This document shows positions 1-9,475 of a stretch of 64,000 nucleotides of DNA, piece by piece; the stretch's first letter is position 1; every line of letters begins with the position of its first letter. A program made the position numbers and the translations under genes. This DNA comes from Vibrio neptunius (lineage in GTDB: Bacteria; Pseudomonadota; Gammaproteobacteria; Enterobacterales; Vibrionaceae): the NCBI GenBank assembly GCA_019339365.1, contig CP079859.1:3410001-3474000 (forward strand), given 5' to 3'. The notes beneath the pieces are model-generated. The model saw nothing but the letters and a program-made list of their open reading frames with translations, did no database searches and had not been told where the DNA came from.

Positions 1-79
1 TGGAAAACTGGAAAACTGGAAAACTGGAAAACTGGAAAACTGGAAAACTGGAAAACTGGAAAACTGGAAAACTGGAAAG
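1..79. repeat. Octanucleotide tandem repeat (TGGAAAAC, about 9 copies)
   Basis: Nine perfect copies of TGGAAAAC plus a partial tenth run from the window edge, so the array may extend upstream. Because 8 is not a multiple of 3, every frame reads the same eight-residue period, and none of the six frames contains a stop. One + frame reads cyclic ENWKTGKL and ends at a TGA at 84-86, just before a terminator-like hairpin, so the array could be the 3' end of an upstream gene. Without the sequence to the left this cannot be settled. Confidence 0.9.
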
Positions 80-85
80 TTTTTG

Positions 86-117
86 AGGGTTGGCATAGCG
101 TGTCAAACCTTTTTTTC
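86..117 (+). terminator. Terminator-like hairpin after the octamer array
   Basis: GGTTGGCA and TGTCAAACC form an imperfect stem followed by a run of seven T. The stem resembles the one at 3660-3686. It probably ends transcription of a gene lying left of the window. Confidence 0.5.
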
Positions 118-130
118 AATACATAACGTT

Positions 131-233
131 GTCATCCCCGAGAGCGAGGCACGAGCGAGTTGGGGATCTCTTACAGCAAGCAGAAAGCTTTATGAGATTC
201 CCTACTCCTTCCTTCGTCAGTCTATGGAATGAC
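131..233. repeat. 103-bp palindromic intergenic repeat, dispersed copy
   Basis: The element starts GTCATCC and ends GGAATGAC, which are near inverted repeats. Inside, GAGTTGGGGATCTC faces GAGATTCCCTACTC, so the whole unit can fold into one long imperfect hairpin. The same 103-bp length and ends recur at 3696-3798 and in the tandem array at 27723-28645. It has no coding content and behaves like a MITE-type intergenic repeat. Confidence 0.85.
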
Positions 234-284
234 AGTTTACCTCTCAAAGGACGCTGTCCACCTTAGATTTTCAACGCGTAGCAC

Positions 285-378
285 TCCAGCAGGGCGAAGC
301 CCGATCCCGTTTTCCCGAAACGACGTGTTCCATCGGACAAAGTCCGTTCCCAACTCCATAGGGCGCAGCCCGTTCCCA
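285..378. repeat. Three mini-hairpins with a shared tail
   Basis: Three short stems with three-base loops (GGGC-GAA-GCCC, GGAC-AAA-GTCC, GGGC-GCA-GCCC) are each followed by CG(A/T)TCCC or CGTTCCC. Stem sequence varies while pairing is kept, as expected for a structured intergenic repeat rather than coding DNA. Function is unknown. Confidence 0.55.
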
Positions 379-441
379 TCCTTCCCTTTTCTGTTACACT
401 TAGCGGATTAAAGCTACCTAATTGAAATAACAGGATTCCTT

Positions 442-1140
442 ATGAAAATCGGCATCATCGGCGCAATGGAGCAAGAAGTCTCTATTCTTAAGCAAGCTAT
501 TGAAAACTGCCAAGAAGTCTCGAAAGCAGGTTGTACTTTCTACGCGGGTAAGCTTAATGGTGTAGAAGTCGTGCTCCTTCAATCAGGTATCGGCAAAGTT
601 GCTGCTGCGATAGGCACAACTATGCTTCTTGACGAGTACCAGCCTGATGTTGTGATTAACACAGGTTCTGCAGGTGGCTTTGACTCAAGCCTAAACCTTG
701 GCGACGTTGTTATTTCAACTGAAGTACGTCACCACGATGCAGACGTAACTGCATTTGGTTATGAAATGGGCCAAATGGCCCAGCAACCAGCGGCTTTCTT
801 AGCTGATGAAAAACTGATGGATGTGGCTGAAAAAGCACTGGCGCAAATGGAAGACAAGCACGCCGTCCGCGGCCTGATTTGCACTGGAGATGCTTTTGTC
901 TGCACCGCTGAGCGTCAAGCGTTTATCCGTACACATTTCCCATCGGTGATTGCCGTTGAAATGGAAGCCTCTGCGATTGCTCAGGCTTGTCACCAATTTA
1001 AAGTACCGTTTGTTGTCGTTCGTGCCATTTCAGACGTAGCTGACAAAGAGTCACCAATGAGTTTCGAAGAGTTTCTACCGCTAGCGGCAAAGAGCTCTTC
1101 TGAAATGGTCTTCAAAATGGTTGAGTTGCTTAGAGCATAA
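442..1140 (+). CDS. mtnN: 5'-methylthioadenosine/S-adenosylhomocysteine nucleosidase
   Basis: This cytosolic hydrolase cleaves the glycosidic bond of MTA and SAH, releasing adenine. It serves methionine salvage and the activated methyl cycle, and yields S-ribosylhomocysteine, the LuxS substrate for AI-2. The 232-residue length equals that of the E. coli enzyme. The N-terminus [13 protein letters not shown] is characteristic, as are VINTGSAGG and the C-terminal VRAISDVAD, which carries the catalytic Asp region. The ATG at 442 has a CAGGA ribosome site. The cbiB-like gene starts 23 bp downstream and btuF follows directly, so the three are probably cotranscribed. The assignment is secure. Confidence 0.97.
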   Translation: MKIGIIGAMEQEVSILKQAIENCQEVSKAGCTFYAGKLNGVEVVLLQSGIGKVAAAIGTTMLLDEYQPDVVINTGSAGGFDSSLNLGDVVISTEVRHHDADVTAFGYEMGQMAQQPAAFLADEKLMDVAEKALAQMEDKHAVRGLICTGDAFVCTAERQAFIRTHFPSVIAVEMEASAIAQACHQFKVPFVVVRAISDVADKESPMSFEEFLPLAAKSSSEMVFKMVELLRA

Positions 1141-1163
1141 TCGAAATCAAGTGACTGATAATC

Positions 1164-2117
1164 ATGGAAGAGACTTTTAATCAGTTATATTCAAACGGAG
1201 CGCTTCTAGTGTTATGGGGCGCTTTATTGTTTCATCTTATCCTCCCTTTTCCCCGTGAAGCGCACCCAGCTATTCTCTGGCACAAATTTGCTGAGCAACT
1301 GGCCGACAAGGTCAATACCAATTCCAGTTATTCACAAAGTATGATCTCTGGCACTCTGGCATGGTTGCTGATGATCACGCCTATGCTGATCGTGCTGCTC
1401 GCCTTAAAGCCTCTGGTTTGGCAGACCCAGCTGTTTGAGCTTGCCCTGTTATTGCTCGCTATAGACTGGCGTAATACCGATAAATTCACTGCACACTTTG
1501 TCGAAGCACTGGCGAGAGAAGATAAAGAGCACGCTAAAATGCTGCTCAAGCCAATGGTAAACCGTTCAACCCAATCGCTATCCCTTCTCGGCTTAGGGAA
1601 AGCCGGCACAGAAACGCTAATCATGTCTTACGGTCGCAACGTGGTCGCTGTACTGTTTTGGTACGCCATCGCAGGCGGAATTGGTGCTTTCATTTATCGA
1701 ATGACTGTTGAGCTAGCTCGTGCTTGGTCTCCATCTCGCGAGAAATTCTCTCCTTTTGGCCTGCCAGTCATTCGTGTCGTGGCGGTGTTAGACTATATCC
1801 CTCTGCGCCTATTTGCACTAATGATTGCATTGGGAAAACGCACCCGTGAAGTGTTTGCACTATTCAAGCAACAAGCGAGTAGTTGGCCGCTACCAGGTCC
1901 ATCATGGTTGATCATAGCTGTCGGTGCGAAACAAGAACTTTCTCTCGGAGGGCCTGCTATTTATGACGGTAAGAAATCGGTGCGCAGCAAGCTGGGAGGA
2001 CGAATAGCGCCCTCTGCCATACATATTGCTCAAGTACAGCGCCTGCTAGCATGGCGAATGTTCGCTTGGATCATGGTGCAAAGCGCTATCATGGGCCTCA
2101 TTTATCAAGGAATCTAA
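1164..2117 (+). CDS. CbiB/CobD-family cobalamin biosynthesis membrane protein
   Basis: A 317-residue multi-pass membrane protein of the CbiB/CobD family, whose characterised members make adenosylcobinamide phosphate late in B12 synthesis. Hydrophobic segments lie near residues 14-30, 62-100 and 158-178, with another at the C-terminus. The stretch SWLIIAVGAKQELSLGGPA resembles the conserved C-terminal part of CbiB. The TAA directly abuts the btuF ATG, which argues for translational coupling and a corrinoid-related role. A de novo B12 pathway is not visible here, so salvage of cobinamide-type precursors is the likely job (inference). Family confidence is good; exact substrate is uncertain. Confidence 0.8.
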   Translation: MEETFNQLYSNGALLVLWGALLFHLILPFPREAHPAILWHKFAEQLADKVNTNSSYSQSMISGTLAWLLMITPMLIVLLALKPLVWQTQLFELALLLLAIDWRNTDKFTAHFVEALAREDKEHAKMLLKPMVNRSTQSLSLLGLGKAGTETLIMSYGRNVVAVLFWYAIAGGIGAFIYRMTVELARAWSPSREKFSPFGLPVIRVVAVLDYIPLRLFALMIALGKRTREVFALFKQQASSWPLPGPSWLIIAVGAKQELSLGGPAIYDGKKSVRSKLGGRIAPSAIHIAQVQRLLAWRMFAWIMVQSAIMGLIYQGI

Positions 2118-2942
2118 ATGCAGATACGGCTGCTTACCCTCGTTACACTACTGTTTTCCGCGCTGGTTAACGCAGATCCAGTGGAGCGCGTAATTAGCTT
2201 AGCCCCTCACGCGACCGAAATAGCTTATGCTGCGGGTTTGGGCGACAAACTAATCGCCGTCAGTGACCACAGCGATTACCCTGAAGAGGCAACAAAGCTG
2301 GAAAAGGTTTCCAACTACCAAGGCATAAAACTAGAGCGCATTATCGCGCTCCAACCAGATCTTGTGATTGCATGGCCAGCCGGAAATCCGGCGAAAGAAC
2401 TGGAAAAGCTGAAACAATTTGGTATCAACATTTACTACTCGACCACCGGCTCACTGGATGACATTGCCAACAACATCGAACAATTAAGTCAATATTCGCA
2501 AGATCCATCCGTCGGACTCAATGCAGCCAAGCAATATAGAAGTCGGCTGGCAACATTTAAACAGCGCTATCAAACAGACCTCCCAGTGAGGTATTTCTAC
2601 CAGCTAAGCGAACAGCCGATCATTACCGTCGCAAAAGGGAATTGGCCAAGCGAAGTATTTTCGTTTTGTGGAGGTGAGAATGTGTTTGCAAAAAGTGCAG
2701 TGCCGTACCCACAAGTTGGCACTGAACAAGTGGTGTTAAGTGAACCAGAAGTCATCTTTACTTCAGAGCATGCCATCGCAAAAGGGAGCCCTTGGTTAGA
2801 CTGGAAACAACAGTTGTCAGCGGTAGAAAACGGATACGTCTGGTCACTGAATTCAGATTGGCTCAACCGACCGACGCCCAGAACACTTAATGCAATTAAA
2901 GAAGTTTGTGAGCACTTCGAAACCGTCAGGCGAAATCGCTAA
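2118..2942 (+). CDS. btuF: Vitamin B12 ABC transporter, periplasmic binding protein BtuF
   Basis: The 274-residue protein starts with a clear Sec signal peptide (about residues 1-19, cleavage after LVNA). A helical-backbone periplasmic binding protein follows: VERVISLAPHATEIAYAAG near the N-terminus and LQPDLVIAWPAGNP in the first lobe. In BtuF this protein captures B12 in the periplasm and hands it to BtuCD in the inner membrane. The start codon follows the cbiB-like stop with no gap. No btuC or btuD lies in the window, so the permease must be encoded elsewhere. The gene is intact and ends at 2942. Confidence 0.93.
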   Translation: MQIRLLTLVTLLFSALVNADPVERVISLAPHATEIAYAAGLGDKLIAVSDHSDYPEEATKLEKVSNYQGIKLERIIALQPDLVIAWPAGNPAKELEKLKQFGINIYYSTTGSLDDIANNIEQLSQYSQDPSVGLNAAKQYRSRLATFKQRYQTDLPVRYFYQLSEQPIITVAKGNWPSEVFSFCGGENVFAKSAVPYPQVGTEQVVLSEPEVIFTSEHAIAKGSPWLDWKQQLSAVENGYVWSLNSDWLNRPTPRTLNAIKEVCEHFETVRRNR

Positions 2943-3026
2943 CACCGTTTAGGTCTGATACCATACAATCCGCCGTCGTTTTTGTTCCTCAGGATCAACT
3001 GAGCATTTGTAAGAGATATTCATCCC

Positions 3027-3647
3027 GTGGATTCCATGCTGCTATACAGTGTCGATTTATTCGGCACCGCCATTTTCGCTATCTCCGGAGTACTGCTTGC
3101 TGGCCGACTCAAAATGGACCCTTTTGGTGTTGCCGTACTTGGCAGCGTAACCGCTATTGGAGGCGGTACAATCCGTGACATGGCATTAGGTGCCACCCCG
3201 GTATTCTGGATTACTGACACCAATTATTTATGGACCATTTTGATCACCTGCCTGCTAACGATGCTCATTGTTCGCCGTCCTAAACGTCTCGCTTGGTGGA
3301 TTTTGCCAGTATGTGATGCAATCGGTCTTGCGGTGTTTGTTGGTATTGGTGTTGATAAAACCATGGCCTATCAGGATTCAGCACTGGTTGCCATCATCAT
3401 GGGTGTAATTACTGGATGTGGAGGCGGTATCATCCGTGATGTACTTGCGCGGGAAGTGCCTATGGTACTGAGAAGTGAAGTCTATGCTACTGCGTGTATC
3501 ATCGGTGGAGTATTCCACACCACGGCGCTGGCGATGGGGCATGATCCTGACACTGCATTCTTAGCAGGCGTCTTTTCTACTTTGTTGATTCGCCTAGGTG
3601 CGATTCGCTGGCACTTGTCTCTACCAACATTTGCTTTGAATCGTTAA
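3027..3647 (+). CDS. TRIC/UPF0126 family membrane protein (YadS-like)
   Basis: A 206-residue inner-membrane protein with two homologous halves. Each half carries the family's glycine-rich signature ending in IRD: GGGTIRDMALG around residue 48 and GGGIIRDVLAREVP around residue 134. About seven hydrophobic helices are visible. Prokaryotic TRIC proteins are trimeric cation channels; the older UPF0126 name treats them as uncharacterised or as glycine transporters. The start is GTG at 3027 with AAGAGA upstream; an in-frame ATG lies at 3036. It stands alone, with a terminator hairpin behind it. Confidence 0.85.
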   Translation: MDSMLLYSVDLFGTAIFAISGVLLAGRLKMDPFGVAVLGSVTAIGGGTIRDMALGATPVFWITDTNYLWTILITCLLTMLIVRRPKRLAWWILPVCDAIGLAVFVGIGVDKTMAYQDSALVAIIMGVITGCGGGIIRDVLAREVPMVLRSEVYATACIIGGVFHTTALAMGHDPDTAFLAGVFSTLLIRLGAIRWHLSLPTFALNR

Positions 3648-3656
3648 ACAAGGATG

Positions 3657-3687
3657 GTTGGAGGGTTGGCACAATGCCAACCTTTTA
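3657..3687 (+). terminator. Terminator of the TRIC-family gene
   Basis: GGTTGGC-ACAAT-GCCAACC forms a perfect 7-bp stem followed by TTTTATTATTA, 12 bp after the stop codon of the gene ending at 3647. Confidence 0.75.
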
Positions 3688-3695
3688 TTATTAGA

Positions 3696-3798
3696 GTCAT
3701 CCTCAAGAGCGAGGAACGAACGAATTGGGGATCTCTTAAAGCAAGTCGAATACATTTGGAGATTCCCTACTCGCTCCTTCGTCACTCTATGGAATGAC
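3696..3798. repeat. 103-bp palindromic intergenic repeat, dispersed copy
   Basis: Same ends (GTCATCC and GGAATGAC), length and orientation as the copy at 131-233. It sits between two convergent genes and their terminators. The internal arms GGGGATCTC and GAGATTCCC can pair. Confidence 0.85.
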
Positions 3799-3822
3799 TA
3801 TTAGGTAATAACCCACAGAAAC

Positions 3823-3848
3823 AAAAAAGGTCGCCTAAGCGACCTTTC
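3823..3848 (-). terminator. Terminator of the thrABC operon
   Basis: AGGTCGC-CTAA-GCGACCT forms a perfect stem. On the minus strand it is followed by six T (the AAAAAA at 3823-3828). It lies about 20 bp past the thrC stop. Confidence 0.8.
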
Positions 3849-3868
3849 TCATCTTCCATTCTTTAGGA

Positions 3869-5152
3869 TTACTGTTGTACTCGGCGCAGTACATCTTTTA
3901 GCAAGTCAAAGTCATTAGCTAGGTCTTCAGATAGAAGCTCCATTGCTGCGTGCTTTGCGAGTGGTCCTGGTAGTTCGATATCGGAACCTAGAATATCATC
4001 GACGACTTCTTTGAACTTAGCTGGGTGAGCCGTACAAAGGAATAGACCCGTTTCACCTTCTTGCAATTGCTCTTCAAGGACGCGGTATGCAATCGCACCG
4101 TGTGGCTCACATAAGTAACCAAGCGAGTGCAAGTCTTTCACCGACTGCGCACTTTGCTCATCAGAAACCGCACCTTTACCTAGAGTCTCTAAGCCCCACT
4201 CTTTCACGCGGCATAGCTCTTCGATACGTGGCCAGTTGTTTGGCTGGCTGACATCCATAGCATTCGAGGTGGTTGCCACTGTTGGCTTGGGCTCCCACTT
4301 ACCGGTTTCTAGGTAGCGCGGCACGGTATCATTAGCGTTAGTCGCAGCAATAAAACGTTTGATTGGTAAACCAAGTGCTTTAGCCAATAGGCCCGCGGTT
4401 AAGTTACCAAAGTTACCACTTGGTACAGAAACAACAAGGTTTTCACGCTGCTCTTTGCTCAGCTGAGAAGCCGCCTCAAAGTAATAACAGATTTGCGCCA
4501 TCAAACGACTGATGTTGATTGAGTTTGCTGAGTTTAGGCCAATTTCTTCACGTAACGCAGCATCATCGAAAGCTTGTTTCACAAGCGCCTGACAAGCATC
4601 GAAGTCACCATCGATCGCTACAGTGTGAATGTTTTTTCCAAGCGTACAGAATAGCTTCTCTTGTAATGGGCTAATCTTACCTTTAGGGTAAAGAATCACC
4701 ACATTGATGTCTTCCATTCCATAGAAAGCATGAGCCACTGCTGCACCCGTATCACCCGATGTTGCGGTTAGAATGGTGATTTTACCGCCATCAGAAACAG
4801 CCGCGAGTGATTGCGCCATAAAACGACCACCAAAGTCTTTAAACGCTAGAGTTGGACCATGGAACAACTCTAGGGCATAGACACCATCTTTAACTTGATT
4901 GATTGGCGCAGGGAATTGGAAAGCCGCATCCACTAGCGAGTTCACTTTCTCTTCCGCAAGCTCATCACCAATTAACGCAGAAAGAACTTTTGTACTTCGT
5001 GAAACAAAATCTTCTGCCAACAGGGCATCGATATCATCGAACTTAGGCAACTCTTGTGGAAAAAAGAGGCCTTGGTTACGACCTAACCCTTGGCGAACGG
5101 CTTGGCCAAAGGAAACTTGTTCATCATTTTCTTTTATATTGTAAAGCTTCAT
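3869..5152 (-). CDS. thrC: Threonine synthase
   Basis: A PLP enzyme that converts O-phosphohomoserine to threonine, the last step of the pathway. The 427-residue length matches the E. coli-type enzyme. The PLP lysine sits in [13 protein letters not shown] (about residue 106), and [15 protein letters not shown] and SVPSGNFGN are the phosphate-binding and substrate loops. The start ATG overlaps the thrB stop by 4 bp (ATGA type), indicating translational coupling in thrABC. A strong terminator follows the stop. The gene is intact and the assignment secure. Confidence 0.97.
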   Translation of the reverse strand: MKLYNIKENDEQVSFGQAVRQGLGRNQGLFFPQELPKFDDIDALLAEDFVSRSTKVLSALIGDELAEEKVNSLVDAAFQFPAPINQVKDGVYALELFHGPTLAFKDFGGRFMAQSLAAVSDGGKITILTATSGDTGAAVAHAFYGMEDINVVILYPKGKISPLQEKLFCTLGKNIHTVAIDGDFDACQALVKQAFDDAALREEIGLNSANSINISRLMAQICYYFEAASQLSKEQRENLVVSVPSGNFGNLTAGLLAKALGLPIKRFIAATNANDTVPRYLETGKWEPKPTVATTSNAMDVSQPNNWPRIEELCRVKEWGLETLGKGAVSDEQSAQSVKDLHSLGYLCEPHGAIAYRVLEEQLQEGETGLFLCTAHPAKFKEVVDDILGSDIELPGPLAKHAAMELLSEDLANDFDLLKDVLRRVQQ

Positions 5153-6105
5153 AGCTCACTTCCTGTTACTTTCGAGCCCTGTTTGTCTAAACGACAAACA
5201 TGGACGAATCCTTCTTGGTTTTGTACGTAATTTTGTTCTAACCAGCGAGCAACTCGCTCAGCGACATCTTTATCTTTGCAAATGCTAAACAGCGTCGGAC
5301 CACTTCCAGAAATACCAGTAGCTAAAGCACCGGCTGTAGCTGCATATTTACGTGCATCAGCAAAGCCTGGTAGCAGTTTCTCACGATACGGTTCAGCGAT
5401 CACGTCTTTGATCATCTTAGCCGCCAGCTCTGGCTGGTTCGAATGGCAAGCATGGATAAAGCCGGCCAAGTGTCGACCATGAGCAATGATATCCTGACGA
5501 CGATACTGAGAGGGTAGGATCTCACGGGCTTCTGCCGTTGATACTTTAATCCCCGGATACGCCATGACCCAGAACCAGTCATCAAAACATGGTACTTCCT
5601 GGCTGATGATGCCAAGCTCTTCAAGCATCAACTGAACACCACCTAGGTAGCATGGTGCGACATTGTCGTAATGTATACCACCAGATATCTGCCCTTCCAT
5701 CTCACCCATCAATGCCAACAGCTCAGTTTTATCCAACGGGTTACCATGGAACTGGTTTAGCGCATCCAGAGCCGCGACAATAGAACAGGCACTAGAGCCT
5801 AACCCAGAACCGATAGGCATGTTCTTCTCAAGCGTCATTTCAAGGGGTAACAGAGTCACGCCTTTCTTATCTAGCTCTCTGGAGAACACTTGCCAACAAT
5901 CATAAACGATATTTTCTTTAGGGTTTTCCGGTAACTTGGAAACAAAATCGCCCGCCGTTTTGAGGCTAAAAGACTCGTTTCCAGCTTTCACCATCACTCG
6001 ATCACCGAGCAAGGTGCCATCAATAGGCGATACTGCAGCGCCGAGTACGTCAAAACCAACACTCACGTTACCAATTGACGCTGGGGCGTAAACCACCACA
6101 TCCAT
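5149..6105 (-). CDS. thrB: Homoserine kinase
   Basis: A GHMP-family kinase that phosphorylates homoserine with ATP. The glycine-rich GHMP motif [12 protein letters not shown] lies near residue 93 and [10 protein letters not shown] lies near the C-terminus. The reading frame is open further upstream to 6141, but I place the start at the ATG at 6105. That gives 318 residues, the usual family length, begins [19 protein letters not shown], and has GGATGAG at proper spacing. The start lies 17 bp past the thrA stop, and the 3' end overlaps thrC by 4 bp. ATG at 6117 is a possible alternative. Confidence 0.95.
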   Translation of the reverse strand: MDVVVYAPASIGNVSVGFDVLGAAVSPIDGTLLGDRVMVKAGNESFSLKTAGDFVSKLPENPKENIVYDCWQVFSRELDKKGVTLLPLEMTLEKNMPIGSGLGSSACSIVAALDALNQFHGNPLDKTELLALMGEMEGQISGGIHYDNVAPCYLGGVQLMLEELGIISQEVPCFDDWFWVMAYPGIKVSTAEAREILPSQYRRQDIIAHGRHLAGFIHACHSNQPELAAKMIKDVIAEPYREKLLPGFADARKYAATAGALATGISGSGPTLFSICKDKDVAERVARWLEQNYVQNQEGFVHVCRLDKQGSKVTGSEL

Positions 6106-6122
6106 ACCACTACTCATCCGCT

Positions 6123-8582
6123 TTAAACCCCTAGTTTCCATCCTAAAGTACGCATCACATCTGAGAACACCCCAGCCGCAGTCACTTCTGTACCCGCACC
6201 ATAACCACGCAATACTAGTGGAATCGGCTGATAGTAGCGACTGTAGAAGGCCAATGCGTTCTCACCATCTTTTATCTTGAACATAGGATCATTTTCATCA
6301 ACAGCAGCAATACTCACACGACATTGGCCATCATTGATTTCTCCAACATAACGTAGCACTTTACCATCTTCCGCAGCCTTGGCAGACAACTCTTGGAAGT
6401 ATGTGTCTGCCTCAGGCAGTCGTGCCATAAATTCATCTACGCTTCCCGAATCATCAAAACCTGGTGGCAATGCTTGATCAACCAGTACGTCTTCCAGCTC
6501 TATATTCATGCCGGCTTCACGCGCTAGGATTAATAGCTTACGAGCAACGTCCATACCAGACAGGTCATCACGTGGGTCTGGTTCGGTAAAGCCATTGTCT
6601 TTAGCAATATTGGTCGCCTGGCTTAGTGTCATACCTTCATCAAGCTTACCGAAGATGTAGGACAGCGAACCAGAAAGAATCCCGCTAAAGCGCTCAAGTT
6701 CATCCCCTGCGGAGATAAGATTTTGCAGGTTTTCGATCACTGGCAAACCAGCGCCAACTGTTGTTTCATACATCAACTTGCGACGAGAACTACGAGCAAC
6801 ATCGCGCAATTGATGGTAGTAAGCCATACTCGACGTATTGGCTTTTTTGTTTGGTGTAACAACGTGGAAGCCCGCGGCCAAGAAATCTGCGTATTGGTTA
6901 GCGATAGATTCTGAAGAAGTACAATCCACTAAAACTGGGTTGATAATGTGGTTGCGCTGAACCAGTGAAATCAACCGTGCAAGGCTAAAGTCTTCCGTTG
7001 CGTCGTTTATTCGGTCACGCCAGTGCTCTAAAGGCAGACCTTCACTGTCAAGCAGTAATCCCTTGCTGTTCGCCAAACCACAAACTCTTAGAATGATGCC
7101 TTTTTCTGCCAGTTTCGCTTGCTGACGCTGAATTTGATCCACCAGCTCGCCACCAACGCCGCCGACACCGACAACAAATACATCCAAGAAGTGTTTAGAG
7201 TTAAACAGGTTCTCATGACATGCTTTTATCGCCTCAGAAATCTTATCTTCAGGAATCACAGCAGAAATCGCACGTTCAGAAGATCCTTGAGCGATGGCCA
7301 CGATATTGACGTTCACTTCAGCTAGAGAAGAGAAGAATTGAGAAGCGACACCGCGCGAGGTACGCATACCATCACCAACCAGTGTCACAATAGCGACATC
7401 GTCCATAAACTCAACTGGCTCAAGAAGACCATCTTTGAGCTCCAACTCGAACGAGTCGCCGAGTGCTTGCTGAGCGATGGCTTTATCTTCCGCTTCAATA
7501 CAGAAACTGATGCTGTACTCGGAAGAAGACTGAGTGATCAGCACAATAGAAACACCAGCTGAAGACATAGCACCGAATACACGGCTCGCCATTCCGACCA
7601 TGCCTTTCATACCCGGACCTGAGACATTGACCATGGTCAGGTCACTAAGCGTCGTGATCCCTTTAATGGCTAGGTTATCCTCGCCAGTATCTTGACCAAT
7701 TAACGTCCCAGCCCCTTGAGGGTTGAAGCTATTTTTAATTAAACAAGGAATATGGAACTGAGCGATAGGAGCAATGGTTTTAGGGTGAAGTACAGAAGCA
7801 CCAAAGTAAGACAGCTCCATCGCTTCTTGATAGCTGAGTGATTTCAGTAGACGCGCATCATCAACCAAGCGTGGGTCACAGTTGTATACACCATCGACAT
7901 CCGTCCAAATTTCACAGCAATCAGCACGCAAACAGGCTGCTAACACTGCTGCCGAGTAGTCAGAGCCGTTACGCCCGAGAGTGACAAGCTCACCCTCTTC
8001 GTTACCTGCGGTAAAACCTGGCATGATATTGACGTGGCCTTCAGGCAGAGGGTTTTGACGGAAATTCTGGGTAGAGACCTCAACGTCAACCATCGCCTCC
8101 AAGTGTTCACCGTTTGCGTAGAGGTATTTCACTGGATCTATTAGGCTAGCTGGTTGACCTTTTGCTTCCAATACCGCTTTCATAAGCTGAATGGATACCC
8201 GTTCCCCCTTGCTAATGATACGTGCATTAACGTTGTCTGGACACATGCCCAGCAGGTTAATCCCATGTACAAACTGACGCAATTGAGTCAACGAGGTTTT
8301 CACTTGGTTATCATAGCCTGAGCCATCAATAGTAGGCAGGACTTGCTTGATATCCTGATACAGATCGCGGAAAGAATCCTCCAACTCAGCGATTTGCAGC
8401 TCGGCCTCACCATTTTTCAACGCACCTTCAATCACGGCAACGAGTTTATTCGTTGTTTTTCCGGGCGCAGAGAGAACAACAGCGACCTCTTCTTGCTGAG
8501 CATTATTAGCAATAATATCTGCTGCTCGTAAAAAACGATCGGCATCTGCTAATGATGAGCCTCCAAACTTTAAAACACGCAT
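6123..8582 (-). CDS. thrA: Bifunctional aspartokinase I/homoserine dehydrogenase I
   Basis: A fused enzyme with an N-terminal aspartokinase ([16 protein letters not shown]) catalysing the first step of the pathway. Two ACT-type regulatory segments sit centrally (around residues 315-460). The C-terminal homoserine dehydrogenase follows, with its nucleotide loop [12 protein letters not shown] near residue 470. I place the start at the ATG at 8582, with GGAGGA just upstream, giving 819 residues (E. coli ThrA has 820). The frame reads four residues further upstream, but without a better ribosome site. It is first in thrABC and preceded by the thrL attenuator, so it should respond to charged tRNA-Thr and tRNA-Ile. 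Confidence 0.97.
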   Translation of the reverse strand: MRVLKFGGSSLADADRFLRAADIIANNAQQEEVAVVLSAPGKTTNKLVAVIEGALKNGEAELQIAELEDSFRDLYQDIKQVLPTIDGSGYDNQVKTSLTQLRQFVHGINLLGMCPDNVNARIISKGERVSIQLMKAVLEAKGQPASLIDPVKYLYANGEHLEAMVDVEVSTQNFRQNPLPEGHVNIMPGFTAGNEEGELVTLGRNGSDYSAAVLAACLRADCCEIWTDVDGVYNCDPRLVDDARLLKSLSYQEAMELSYFGASVLHPKTIAPIAQFHIPCLIKNSFNPQGAGTLIGQDTGEDNLAIKGITTLSDLTMVNVSGPGMKGMVGMASRVFGAMSSAGVSIVLITQSSSEYSISFCIEAEDKAIAQQALGDSFELELKDGLLEPVEFMDDVAIVTLVGDGMRTSRGVASQFFSSLAEVNVNIVAIAQGSSERAISAVIPEDKISEAIKACHENLFNSKHFLDVFVVGVGGVGGELVDQIQRQQAKLAEKGIILRVCGLANSKGLLLDSEGLPLEHWRDRINDATEDFSLARLISLVQRNHIINPVLVDCTSSESIANQYADFLAAGFHVVTPNKKANTSSMAYYHQLRDVARSSRRKLMYETTVGAGLPVIENLQNLISAGDELERFSGILSGSLSYIFGKLDEGMTLSQATNIAKDNGFTEPDPRDDLSGMDVARKLLILAREAGMNIELEDVLVDQALPPGFDDSGSVDEFMARLPEADTYFQELSAKAAEDGKVLRYVGEINDGQCRVSIAAVDENDPMFKIKDGENALAFYSRYYQPIPLVLRGYGAGTEVTAAGVFSDVMRTLGWKLGV

Positions 8583-8613
8583 CCCTTCCTCCAAATATCT
8601 GTAAATTAGTTAT

Positions 8614-8653
8614 AAAAAAAGGCCTGTATCTTGTGGGATACAGGCCTTTTTTA
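8614..8653 (-). terminator. Threonine operon attenuator
   Basis: GGCCTGTATC and GATACAGGCC form a perfect 10-bp stem with a 6-base loop, extended by A/T pairs and ending in seven T on the minus strand. It lies between the thrL stop and the thrA ribosome site, the position of the terminator arm in thr attenuation. Ribosome stalling at the Thr/Ile codons of thrL should disfavour it. Confidence 0.92.
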
Positions 8654-8667
8654 TGAATTTCTTTCGC

Positions 8668-8745
8668 TTAGCAGCCTGCCCCAACATGTGTGATGTCGGT
8701 AATAATAATGGTTGTGGTCATTACTAAGTGGCTGTGGTTTTGCAT
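8668..8745 (-). CDS. thrL: thr operon leader peptide
   Basis: A 25-codon reading frame whose middle reads TTTIIITDIT and whose end reads HVGAGC. It carries five Thr and four Ile codons in a short span, as in the E. coli thr leader, although the sequence differs. An in-frame TAA lies one codon before the ATG, so the start is fixed. The stop lies 15 bp before the attenuator hairpin. Slow translation when charged tRNA-Thr or tRNA-Ile is scarce would prevent termination and let thrABC be transcribed. The ribosome site is weak (an AT-rich stretch only). Confidence 0.9.
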   Translation of the reverse strand: MQNHSHLVMTTTIIITDITHVGAGC

Positions 8746-9013
8746 AGTTTAATGTTATTGCGATTGTGTGTTTGCTTACCCATACGTTTAACCTATTTAT
8801 TCAGTATGAGTCAACGAAAAATTTTATTTTTTTTACACTTCGGTCCAATTGGCTTCTGTGAGCCAGTTCAATAAGTTATGTCACTAGAAAACAAAATGAG
8901 TCAGGTTGCATATTGATGAGTTCTAGTTTTAGCAGAAAAAGATTCTCCCCGTGCTTTTGTTTTATGCTTTAATTGATCTTGCAGTGGATAGTTAACAATC
9001 AAGGAGTGGCAAA

Positions 9014-9475
9014 ATGAAAATAATACTAAGCCTTTTGCTTACTCTTGTTGCGAGCTCATCAATCGCTACAGAGCTTCCTGCTTTACCATCACAACAAAAA
9101 ATATCTCCACATAAACTGTTCCTCTCTAGTGAGAGCGAACAACGCGACTTCGACACTTGGAAGATTGATGGCGGTTACTCTTATAACGTGTTTGATAATA
9201 TCGACTTGTACGTAGGAGCCCGCATTAATCAAGGGAGTCATATCAACGAAAGTGGATTTTTAAGTGGTGTCAGCTATCAGATAACACCAAGGGTCTCAGT
9301 GAAAAGTACTCTGCATTCGTACAACGAAGGAAACACGGCAGAGGGGACGGATAAAATCATAGCGGCAGAAGTCTCTAGTCGCATGAGATTGACAGAAAAT
9401 CTCGATCTCCACGCCACTCTCGAACATCAAGAGTGGCAACAGGAGCTGGAAGTCGGCATCGGCTTTCGTTTCTAA
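9014..9475 (+). CDS. Small predicted outer-membrane protein
   Basis: A 153-residue protein I cannot name. It begins with a Sec signal peptide ([18 protein letters not shown], cleavage near residue 18). Alternating polar and hydrophobic stretches follow ([50 protein letters not shown]), consistent with short beta strands. The last residues are GIGFRF; a terminal Phe is the usual recognition signal for outer-membrane barrel assembly. AAGGAG lies just before the ATG. About six strands fit, so it could be a small barrel or one subunit of a larger one (inference). It converges with the RraA-like gene, overlapping by 4 bp. Confidence 0.7.
   Translation: MKIILSLLLTLVASSSIATELPALPSQQKISPHKLFLSSESEQRDFDTWKIDGGYSYNVFDNIDLYVGARINQGSHINESGFLSGVSYQITPRVSVKSTLHSYNEGNTAEGTDKIIAAEVSSRMRLTENLDLHATLEHQEWQQELEVGIGFRF

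Noticed and set aside
229..411. Open frame of 60 codons upstream of mtnN
   Set aside because: It runs through the 103-bp repeat and the mini-hairpins, has no ribosome site and a low-complexity product; it arises from repeat sequence.
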